A stretch of DNA of 5,384 nucleotides. Source: GCA-003244245 sp035276605 (GTDB taxonomy: Bacteria > Actinomycetota > Actinomycetes > Mycobacteriales > Pseudonocardiaceae). The position numbers and the translations under genes are program-made. Location: positions 1 to 5,384 of the forward strand of contig DATELN010000246.1 in NCBI GenBank assembly GCA_035276605.1, read 5' to 3'. Below the pieces are notes generated by a model, which saw nothing but the letters and a program-made list of their open reading frames with translations, searched no databases and had not been told where the DNA came from. This document shows, piece by piece, positions 1 through 5,328 of this stretch (the stretch's first letter is position 1; each line of letters opens with the position of its first letter).

Positions 1-474
1 CCGCGCGCCGAGGCGCTACAACGGTCGCTGGTCGCGACGCATTCGCTGCTGGGTGTTGAGGGTGGGTCCTTCCTGTCCCTACTCGATCCCCCGGTGTGGG
101 CCGCGGCAGCGGCGGCGCAATGCCGCAATGTCCACACCTTCCCAGTACTGGCCGGCGATCCGAAAAGCCGCGACGTGATGCTGTCCTCGCCGATCTTGAT
201 GGACTACGACTATCCGCGGGTCAGCCCGGAGAGCCCCGGCGACCTGTTCGACGCAACGGAGATCGACGAGATCTTGTCGCTGCGCACCCTGACGCTCACC
301 GATGAGGAGAAGCGCGAAGCGCGGGCTACCGATCCACGGGCGGCCGCGATCATCGACCGGGTCGAGGGATTTTCATCTGACGTGCTCGAGCGCCTGCATG
401 GAGCAGTCCGCTCGCTGCGCCCAGTGACGCACCAATACAACCCCAGAAGGGAGGGACCGGATGGATGCCATTGA
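1..474 (+). CDS. 3' end of a conserved gene of unknown function upstream of the hydrogenase genes (5' partial)
   Basis: The reading frame is open from the first base to TGA at 472-474, giving 157 visible residues, so the true start lies outside the window. The most distinctive stretch is at visible residues 75-92, SPESPGDLFDATEIDEIL, followed by an acidic, helical-looking segment (LTLTDEEKREARATDPRAAAIIDR) and a basic end. From memory, very similar C-termini occur in uncharacterised actinobacterial proteins of several hundred residues, some near hydrogenase genes; I cannot name a domain. No signal peptide or membrane segment is visible in this part. The 3' end overlaps the hemerythrin start by 14 nt, which argues for co-transcription with the hydrogenase operon. 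A GTG at 94 could be taken as a start, but coding character continues upstream of it, so truncation by the window edge is the better reading. Confidence 0.75.
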   Translation, partial: PRAEALQRSLVATHSLLGVEGGSFLSLLDPPVWAAAAAAQCRNVHTFPVLAGDPKSRDVMLSSPILMDYDYPRVSPESPGDLFDATEIDEILSLRTLTLTDEEKREARATDPRAAAIIDRVEGFSSDVLERLHGAVRSLRPVTHQYNPRREGPDGCH

Positions 475-1006
475 GCTGTTGTGTCACGACCACCGCATGG
501 TCGAGCAGCTATTCCGCGACTACCAGGCAGCGGGCAGCGACACCCAGCGGCGGGGGGTGGTGGAGATCATCGTGCGTGAGCTGTCCAAACACGCCGCGCT
601 GGAAGAACTGATGGTCTACCCGCTGGCCAGGAAGGTCCTGCCGAACGGCGACAAGGAGATCGACGAGCACCTCTCCGAGCACGCGGACGTGAAAAAGACG
701 CTCGCCGCCCTGGACCAGCTGTCCGACGGTGACGAGCGGACCGGCGAGCTGATGGCGGAGCTGCAAAAGGAGATCGAGCACCACGTGGCCGAGGAGGAGG
801 GGGAGCTGATGCCGCAGATGCGTAACGCGGTCGATCAGAAGGCCCTCGACGAGCTGGGGCAGGCGCTCGACGTGGCCAAGCAGACGGCCCCGACCCGGCC
901 GCACCCCCACGCACCGGACACGGCACCAGGACTGACTCTGGCGGGTCCGGTGGCCGCGATCTACGACCGACTCCGTGACCGCCTGCAAGGGAGGCCCCTG
1001 ACATGA
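461..1006 (+). CDS. Hemerythrin-like HHE domain protein, coupled to hhyS
   Basis: This 181-residue cytosolic protein has a hemerythrin/HHE four-helix fold over roughly residues 1-125. Candidate di-iron ligands sit in the expected helix pattern: H11 in LLCHDHR, H44 and E48 in ELSKHAALEE, H74 (or H70) in EHLSEHAD, and H108 with E112 in HHVAEEEGELMP. Family members bind O2 or NO, or act in iron handling and redox sensing; which applies here is unknown. Residues about 130-181 form a Pro/His-rich linker and a short basic helix outside the domain. The start ATG at 461 has a good Shine-Dalgarno (GAAGGGAGG, 446-454) about 6 nt upstream; the out-of-frame ATG at 465 is ignored. The gene overlaps the upstream gene by 14 nt and hhyS by 4 nt (ATGA), implying translational coupling. 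An O2-related role beside a hydrogenase is plausible but inferred. Confidence 0.9.
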   Translation: MDAIELLCHDHRMVEQLFRDYQAAGSDTQRRGVVEIIVRELSKHAALEELMVYPLARKVLPNGDKEIDEHLSEHADVKKTLAALDQLSDGDERTGELMAELQKEIEHHVAEEEGELMPQMRNAVDQKALDELGQALDVAKQTAPTRPHPHAPDTAPGLTLAGPVAAIYDRLRDRLQGRPLT

Positions 1007-2088
1007 GCACTGACCAGAGCAGGAAGGGCTTTGAACACATCGACATCCTGTGGATCTCCGAGGGCATGAGCTGTGACGGAGACACCGTGTCGGTGACCGC
1101 GGCATCCCAGCCACCGATCGAGGACGTGATTCTCGGCCTAGTCCCCGGGCTACCGAAAATAAGCCTGCACAACAAGGTGCTATCGCCGACGTTGGGTGGG
1201 GAAGCCTTCCTCGCGCCGTTCCGCGCGGCCGCCCGCGGCGAGCTGGAGCCGTTCATCCTGGTGATCGAGGGCTCGATACCGAACCAGAACATCATCGAGG
1301 GGGACGGGTACTGGACCTCGTTCGGCAACGACCTGGAAACCGGGGAGCCGCTGACCCTGAACTGGTGGCTCGACCAGCTGGCACCCAAAGCGTGGGCCGT
1401 GGTCGCGGTAGGTACCTGCGCGGCCTATGGCGGGATTCACGCGATGGCGGGCAATCCCACCGGCTCCATGGGACTGGCCGACTACCTGGGCTGGGACTTC
1501 AAGTCCACCGGCGCCCTGCCCATCGTGAACATCCCCGGCTGCCCGGTCCAGCCGGACAACTTCATGGAGACGCTGACCTGGGTGCTCTACCACGCCGCCG
1601 GCGCCGCACCACCGCCACCACTGGACCACATGCTGCGCCCGCAGTGGATCTTCGGCAAGACCGTGCACGAAGGCTGCGACCGGGCGGCCTACTACGAGCA
1701 AGCGGACTTCGCCAAGGACTACAACTCACCGAAGTGCCAGGTGAAAGTCGGCTGCTGGGGTCCGGTGGTCAACTGCAACGTGCCCAAGCGTGGCTGGATG
1801 GGCGGCCTCGGCGGCTGCCCCAATGTCGGCGGCATCTGCATCGGCTGCACGATGCCCGGCTTCCCGGACAAGTTCATGCCGTTCATGGACGCCCCGCCTG
1901 GCGGCAGCCTGTCCTCGATGCTGAACAAGCCCTACGGCGCGTTCATCCGGCGCATGCGCACCATCACCAACATCGCGCTCAACGAGGAACCCAAGTGGCA
2001 CCACAACGGACCGGCGTTGACCAGCGGCTACAACCCACGCTGGCGTCCCAACGGCTCCCGGTCAACCAAGACCAAAGCGCGCGGCTGA
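1003..2088 (+). CDS. hhyS: Group 1h (actinobacterial-type) [NiFe]-hydrogenase small subunit
   Basis: This 361-residue subunit carries the Fe-S relay that takes electrons from the [NiFe] site of HhyL. Proximal cluster ligands are C24, D27 (in SCDGD, where other groups have CTGC), C139 (VGTCAAYGG) and C180 (IPGCPVQPDN). Distal cluster ligands are H222, C225, C245 and C251. Medial ligands are C258, C272, C279 and C282; C272 lies where standard 3Fe-4S enzymes have Pro, so three 4Fe-4S clusters are expected. The Asp ligand and all-4Fe-4S relay match what is published for the Cupriavidus necator actinobacterial hydrogenase. There is no twin-arginine signal peptide, and no C-terminal membrane helix, so the protein should be cytosolic; the tail is basic (STKTKARG). 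A Pro run (203-206) lies in an insertion before the distal motif. Start ATG 1003 is preceded by AAGGGAGG (987-994) and overlaps the hemerythrin stop. Confidence 0.96.
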   Translation: MSTDQSRKGFEHIDILWISEGMSCDGDTVSVTAASQPPIEDVILGLVPGLPKISLHNKVLSPTLGGEAFLAPFRAAARGELEPFILVIEGSIPNQNIIEGDGYWTSFGNDLETGEPLTLNWWLDQLAPKAWAVVAVGTCAAYGGIHAMAGNPTGSMGLADYLGWDFKSTGALPIVNIPGCPVQPDNFMETLTWVLYHAAGAAPPPPLDHMLRPQWIFGKTVHEGCDRAAYYEQADFAKDYNSPKCQVKVGCWGPVVNCNVPKRGWMGGLGGCPNVGGICIGCTMPGFPDKFMPFMDAPPGGSLSSMLNKPYGAFIRRMRTITNIALNEEPKWHHNGPALTSGYNPRWRPNGSRSTKTKARG

Positions 2089-2108
2089 GCGGAACTGCTG
2101 AGCGGAAC
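2085..2108 (+). repeat. Imperfect tandem duplication at the hhyS stop codon
   Basis: CTGAGCGGAAC occurs at 2085-2095 and again at 2098-2108, a 13-nt period. The first copy contains the hhyS TGA (2086-2088). The unit fills most of the 37-nt gap before hhyL and looks like replication slippage; it may simply set the spacing to the hhyL Shine-Dalgarno (AAAGGAAG, 2112-2119). Confidence 0.7.
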
Positions 2109-2125
2109 CTGAAAGGAAGACAGCC

Positions 2126-3919
2126 ATGACGGCAACCGAGCAGGCCCCGGCCGGGACCAAGCGCCCCCAGATCGTGGAGATGTCCTGGGACCCGATCACC
2201 CGCATCATCGGCAACCTCGGCATCTACACCAAGATCGACTTCGCCAACCAGAAGGTGACGGAGTGCCACAGCACGTCGTCGCTGTTCCGCGGCTACTCCG
2301 TGTTCATGAAGGGCAAGGACCCGCGGGATGCGGGCTTCATCACCAGCCGGATCTGCGGGATCTGCGGTGACAACCACACCACCTGCTCGGTCTACGCCCA
2401 GAACATGGCCTACGGGATCGACAATCCCCCGCTGGCCGAGCACATCATCAACCTCGGCGAGGCCGCGGAGTACATGTTCGACCACACGCTGTTCCAGGAC
2501 AACCTGGTGTTCGTGGACTACTGCGAGGCGATGGTCAAGGACACCAACCCCAGCGTGCTGGCCCGGGCGGAAAAGACCGAAGCGCGCAACGCCAAGATCC
2601 ACGGTTACCGGACCATCGCCGACATCATGCGGGCCTACAACCCGTTCGAGGGCGCGGTCTACAAGCAGGCGTTGCAGGTCAGCCGAACCACGCGGGAGAT
2701 GTTCTGCGTGATGGAAGGCCGGCATGTGCACCCGTCGACCGTCTACCCGGGCGGGGTCGGCACCATGCCGGAGCCGACGCTGTTCACCGACTACCTCACC
2801 CGGCTGCTGTCGATCCTGGACTTCGTCAAGCAGGCCGTGGCGATGAACGACGACGTGTTCGACTTCTTCTACGAGGCGTTGCCCGGCTACGAGGAAGTGG
2901 GGCGCCGCCGCATTCTGATGGGCTGCTGGGGCGCATACCAGGACCCGATCGCCTGTGACTACAAATATGAGCACATGACGGACTGGGGCCGGGCCATGAA
3001 GGTGACCCCAGGGATCATCGTCGACGGTCAGCTGGTCACCACCGACCTGGTGGACATCAACCTGGGCATCCGGATTCTGCTGGGCAGCTCCTACTACGAG
3101 GACTGGGTGAACGAGGAGCCCTTTGTCACCCACGACCCGCTGGGCAACCCGGTCGATATGCGCCACCCCTGGAACCAGACCACCCTCCCGGTGCCGCAGA
3201 AGCGCAACTTCGACGACAAGTACAGCTGGGTGATGAGCCCCCGCTGGCTCGACAAACGCACTGGTGAGCACCTCGCGCTTGACACCGGCGGTGGCCCGCT
3301 GGCCCGGCTGTGGTCCACCGCGCTGGCTGGGCTCGTCGACACCGAGTACGTCAAGTCCACCGGTTCCAGCGTGCTGATCTCGTTGCCGCGCAGCGAGAAG
3401 CTGCCCGAGATGACCCTAGAGTGGAAGATCCCTAAGTGGTCCAACGCACTGGAACGCAACCGGGCCCGGACGTACTTCGTGGCGTACTCCGCAGCGCTGG
3501 CCGTGCACTTCCTGGATGTGGCACTGGATCTCATCCGGGGCGGCGACACCAAGGTGTTCAACAACTTCTCGGTCCCCGATGAGGCGATCGGCTGCGGCTT
3601 CCACGAGGCGGTGCGCGGCGTGCTGTCGCACCATGTGGTCATCAAGGACGGGAAGATCGCGAACTACCACCCGTACCCGCCGACGCCGTGGAACGGCAGC
3701 CCGCGGGATTCCTACGGCACGCCCGGTCCGTACGAGGACGCGGTCCAGGACATGCCGATCTTCGAGGAGAACGGGCCGGACAACTTCAAGGGCGTGGACA
3801 TCATGCGCGCCGTGCGCAGCTTTGACCCGTGCCTGCCGTGCGGGGTGCACATGCATCTCGGTAAGGGCCGCGTGCTGAAGAAGCTGCACTCGCCGATGTT
3901 CGGAGCAAGCCATGGCTGA
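2126..3919 (+). CDS. hhyL: Group 1h [NiFe]-hydrogenase large (catalytic) subunit
   Basis: This 597-residue subunit holds the Ni-Fe active site that splits H2. The N-terminal nickel motif is RICGIC (C77, C80) with H84; the C-terminal one is FDPCLPCGVH (C569, C572, H575). Other hallmarks are DPITRIIGN (22-30), YMFDHT near the active-site canopy, EAVRG (R497) and WNGSPRD. These define a catalytically complete large subunit, unlike the complex I-type homologues that lose the cysteines. By analogy with processed [NiFe] hydrogenases, cleavage after H575 would release a 22-residue tail; the endopeptidase is not in the window. Odd points: position 28 is Ile where most groups have the Glu of RIEGH, and position 496 is Val where APRG has Pro. 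The gene starts at ATG 2126 after AAAGGAAG (2112-2119), 37 nt after hhyS, and overlaps the NifU-like gene by 8 nt. Expected in the cytosol as a heterodimer or higher assembly with HhyS. Confidence 0.97.
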   Translation: MTATEQAPAGTKRPQIVEMSWDPITRIIGNLGIYTKIDFANQKVTECHSTSSLFRGYSVFMKGKDPRDAGFITSRICGICGDNHTTCSVYAQNMAYGIDNPPLAEHIINLGEAAEYMFDHTLFQDNLVFVDYCEAMVKDTNPSVLARAEKTEARNAKIHGYRTIADIMRAYNPFEGAVYKQALQVSRTTREMFCVMEGRHVHPSTVYPGGVGTMPEPTLFTDYLTRLLSILDFVKQAVAMNDDVFDFFYEALPGYEEVGRRRILMGCWGAYQDPIACDYKYEHMTDWGRAMKVTPGIIVDGQLVTTDLVDINLGIRILLGSSYYEDWVNEEPFVTHDPLGNPVDMRHPWNQTTLPVPQKRNFDDKYSWVMSPRWLDKRTGEHLALDTGGGPLARLWSTALAGLVDTEYVKSTGSSVLISLPRSEKLPEMTLEWKIPKWSNALERNRARTYFVAYSAALAVHFLDVALDLIRGGDTKVFNNFSVPDEAIGCGFHEAVRGVLSHHVVIKDGKIANYHPYPPTPWNGSPRDSYGTPGPYEDAVQDMPIFEENGPDNFKGVDIMRAVRSFDPCLPCGVHMHLGKGRVLKKLHSPMFGASHG

Positions 3920-4478
3920 GCCGGCCGGCCCGGCAGGCGTCCGGCTGGACGACGCCGCCGTGCGGGACCGGCTCACCCGGCTCGACGGGCTACTGGAGCA
4001 GGTGGAGGCAATCCCCGGCCCTTCCGGGGAGATCGCGCTGGAGGCGGTCTCGGCGCTGGCGGAGGTCTACGGCGAGGCGCTGGCTCGAGCCGTGGCGTAC
4101 GCCTCTGAAGCGGGGCCACGGCAGGTGGCCGCGATCACCGGTGACGAGCTGCTGGGTCACCTGCTCGTGCTGCACGGAATCCACCCCGATCCGGTCGAGC
4201 GCCGGGTCGCCCACGCGCTGGACGAGCTACGCCCGGCGTTGCAACAACGTGGTGGTGATGTCGCGCTGTCCGGGATCGATGACCAGGGCGTCGCGACGGT
4301 GCAGCTGTCGATCAAGGGATGCTCGTCGGCCGGGGTGGAGGACGCGGTGCGCGAGGCGGTGCTGACCGTCGCCCCGGAACTGACCGACGTGCAGCGCGCA
4401 CCGGTGGCGGGAAAGCGCGACGCGGCGTTCGTCCCGCTCGACGCGTTGCTATCCCGGGCTAGCGGGGTGCAGTCGTGA
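3912..4478 (+). CDS. NifU-like (Nfu C-terminal domain) protein lacking the CxxC motif
   Basis: The protein has 188 residues. Residues about 1-75 form an Ala/Leu/Glu-rich helical region, and about 94-165 resemble the NifU C-terminal domain: DELRPALQQRGGDVALSGI, a hydrophobic strand (VATVQLSI), then EDAVREAVLTVAPELTDVQ. Nfu proteins bind and hand over a 4Fe-4S cluster through a CxxC pair. Here the matching loop reads SIKGCSSAG, and C137 is the only cysteine in the whole protein. A classical Nfu cluster is therefore unlikely; the protein could be a partner-binding scaffold or act as a dimer donating one Cys each. Start ATG 3912 lies inside the end of hhyL (8-nt overlap) with a weak GGAG upstream (3902-3905), suggesting coupled translation; its stop overlaps the next start by 4 nt. 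The link to hydrogenase maturation or electron transfer is inferred from position. Confidence 0.85.
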   Translation: MAEPAGPAGVRLDDAAVRDRLTRLDGLLEQVEAIPGPSGEIALEAVSALAEVYGEALARAVAYASEAGPRQVAAITGDELLGHLLVLHGIHPDPVERRVAHALDELRPALQQRGGDVALSGIDDQGVATVQLSIKGCSSAGVEDAVREAVLTVAPELTDVQRAPVAGKRDAAFVPLDALLSRASGVQS

Positions 4479-5071
4479 CAGCGCCTACCAGCGCGTTGGA
4501 ACGGGTGATCCAGCGTGGTAGCAACCAGCGCCAGAAGTCCGGGCCGCGCTGCGAGTTGTGCAACGTGCCGGTGCCTGCGGGACACCGGCACCTGCTCGAC
4601 ACCGAGGACTCGGTGCTGATGTGCGTCTGCCAGGCGTGCTCATTGCTGTTTTCTCGGGATGCGGCCAGCGAGGGTCACTACCGGCTGGTGCCGCAGCGGC
4701 GGATCCGGCTGGGCACGGTGCCGACCAAGGCTCTCGGAGTGCCCGTGGGCTTGGCGTACTTCGTGCTGCGGGGCGATGGCGCGGTGATCGCGCACTACCC
4801 CAGCCCGGCAGGGGCAACCCAGTGGGAGGTCGACCCGCAAGCCTGGGCTTCCGTGGTCGGCAACCATCCCCCGCTGCGCTCGCTAACGCCCGACGTGGAA
4901 GCGCTGCTGGTCAACACCGCACGTAACCAGCAACATCACTGGCTGGTGCCGATCGCCGACTGCTGGCGGCTGGTCGCCGTAGTACGCGAGCACTGGAAGG
5001 GCCTGTCCGGCGGCAGCCAGGTATGGCCGGAGATCGAGCGGTTCTTCGCGGAACTGACAGAGCAACGCTAA
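4475..5071 (+). CDS. DUF5947-type cysteine-rich protein of hydrogenase operons
   Basis: The protein has 198 residues. The N-terminal part has a zinc-ribbon or rubredoxin-like cysteine set: C26-x2-C29, then C50-x-C52-x2-C55, with H37 and H39 between them. This is followed by a globular region with the landmarks YRLVPQRR, GVPVGLAYFV, HYPSPAGATQWEVD, PDVEALLVN and HWKGLSGGSQVWPEIERFF. From memory this pattern matches the DUF5947 family, which has no established function and which I associate with group 1h hydrogenase loci. The cysteines could hold Zn or a single Fe, so a metal-binding maturation factor or small electron carrier are both possible; nothing visible decides between them. No signal peptide or membrane helix is seen. 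The start is GTG at 4475 within a GTGA overlap with the NifU-like stop; only a weak purine-rich stretch (GCGGGGTG) precedes it, so translation probably depends on coupling. Confidence 0.85.
   Translation: MTAPTSALERVIQRGSNQRQKSGPRCELCNVPVPAGHRHLLDTEDSVLMCVCQACSLLFSRDAASEGHYRLVPQRRIRLGTVPTKALGVPVGLAYFVLRGDGAVIAHYPSPAGATQWEVDPQAWASVVGNHPPLRSLTPDVEALLVNTARNQQHHWLVPIADCWRLVAVVREHWKGLSGGSQVWPEIERFFAELTEQR
4565..4591 (+). repeat. Perfect 9-bp inverted repeat inside the DUF5947 gene
   Basis: GTGCCGGTG (4565-4573) and CACCGGCAC (4583-4591) are exact reverse complements separated by a 9-nt loop. It falls in the codons for VPVPAGHRH in the early part of the gene, between the two Cys pairs. No U tract follows. 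In DNA this GC-rich such hairpins also arise by chance. Confidence 0.5.
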
Positions 5072-5081
5072 AGCGCTAAAG
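5066..5081 (+). repeat. Perfect 8-bp tandem repeat across the DUF5947 stop codon
   Basis: CGCTAAAG is present twice without a gap (5066-5073 and 5074-5081). The first copy contains the TAA stop (5069-5071); the second runs into the Shine-Dalgarno of the next gene (AAAGGAGG). The junction AGCGCT is itself palindromic. Confidence 0.75.
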
Positions 5082-5087
5082 GAGGAG
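5078..5087 (+). promoter_or_regulatory. Very strong Shine-Dalgarno for the small His-rich protein
   Basis: AAAGGAGGAG is close to a full anti-16S match and sits just upstream of ATG 5090. It is the strongest ribosome site in the window, in contrast to the weak sites of the two preceding genes, suggesting that this small protein is translated independently and at high level. It supports the ATG start of an otherwise short gene. Confidence 0.85.
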
Positions 5088-5089
5088 CG

Positions 5090-5296
5090 ATGGGCACGAT
5101 TCGGGTTGGGAAGCCGGATGTGGCGCACGACACGCCAACCCATGTCAAGGGAATCCACGAGGGCAACAAGGGTCCATACCACAAGCAGCCTGGCCATCAC
5201 AAGGACGGCACGGCCGACGCACGGCGTTCGACGGGAATACACCCTAAGCGGCACAACGCGATCCTGAAAATCATGCCGAACCTGCCACCTGGCTAA
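5090..5296 (+). CDS. Small histidine-rich basic protein, function unknown
   Basis: The protein has 68 residues with no cysteine and no hydrophobic segment long enough to span a membrane. It is rich in His, Lys, Gly and Pro and probably mostly disordered. Eight histidines lie at 13, 18, 23, 31, 36, 37, 51 and 55, several five residues apart. The C-terminal part ARRSTGIHPKRHNAIL...MPNLPPG looks like the conserved portion, since I recall similar short proteins (RVGKPD start, RRSTGI and MPNL end) in actinobacterial hydrogenase loci, though without a function. Start ATG 5090 follows the DUF5947 stop by 18 nt and has an excellent Shine-Dalgarno, so I regard it as a real gene despite its size. Possible roles are a structural peptide of the hydrogenase complex or a metal (nickel) binder; both are guesses. 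Confidence 0.75.
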   Translation: MGTIRVGKPDVAHDTPTHVKGIHEGNKGPYHKQPGHHKDGTADARRSTGIHPKRHNAILKIMPNLPPG

Positions 5297-5305
5297 CCGC
5301 GTTAG
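5293..5305 (+). repeat. Short inverted repeat over the stop codon of the 68-residue protein
   Basis: CTAAC-CGC-GTTAG forms a perfect 5-bp stem with a 3-nt loop and includes the TAA at 5294-5296. A GACGTC palindrome (5305-5310) follows. The stem is too weak and lacks a U tract, so it is not called a terminator; an RNA processing or pausing role is possible but unproven. Confidence 0.4.
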
Positions 5306-5313
5306 ACGTCGAT

Positions 5314-5320
5314 AAAGAGG
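5314..5320 (+). promoter_or_regulatory. Shine-Dalgarno for the terminal small membrane protein
   Basis: AAAGAGG lies 8 nt upstream of ATG 5329. With the 32-nt gap after the previous stop it supports the start of the truncated gene at the window edge. The surrounding leader (5297-5328) is noticeably richer in A and T than the coding DNA. Confidence 0.65.
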
Positions 5321-5328
5321 TGTGAATT

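Noticed and set aside
94..474. Treating the GTG at 94 as the true start of the first gene
   Set aside because: The same frame is open and coding-like back to base 1, and no Shine-Dalgarno precedes 94; a 5'-truncated gene is more likely.
1003..1095. Twin-arginine export signal on HhyS
   Set aside because: There is no RRxFxK motif or hydrophobic stretch before the first cluster motif at residue 24, so the subunit starts directly with the mature fold.
509..1388. Antisense open frames opposite the hemerythrin gene and hhyS
   Set aside because: The translations are Arg/Pro/Ser-rich with no recognisable domain, and they overlap two well-supported genes.
2089..2125. Internal promoter between hhyS and hhyL
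   Set aside because: The 37-nt gap contains a duplication and a ribosome site but no convincing -35/-10 pair.
1365..2129. Same-strand alternative frame inside hhyS
   Set aside because: The Arg-rich translation is typical of a shifted GC-rich frame and conflicts with hhyS, whose metal ligands are all in the other frame.
1979..3271. Long antisense open frame (430 codons) opposite hhyL
   Set aside because: It lies wholly opposite a gene with clear hydrogenase motifs, has a low-complexity Val/His/Arg-rich translation, and is the usual shadow of GC-rich coding DNA.
4082..4091. GGCTCGAGCC palindrome in the NifU-like gene as an operator
   Set aside because: It is a single 10-bp palindrome within coding DNA, expected by chance at this base composition and far from any promoter position.
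4305..4335. A frameshift explaining the missing CxxC in the NifU-like protein
   Set aside because: The other two forward frames across this loop do not give a cysteine pair, and the downstream domain end (EDAVREAVLTVAPELTDVQ) remains in the same frame.
5293..5328. Rho-independent terminator after the 68-residue gene
   Set aside because: The stem is only 5 bp with no U tract, and a new gene with its own ribosome site begins right after it.
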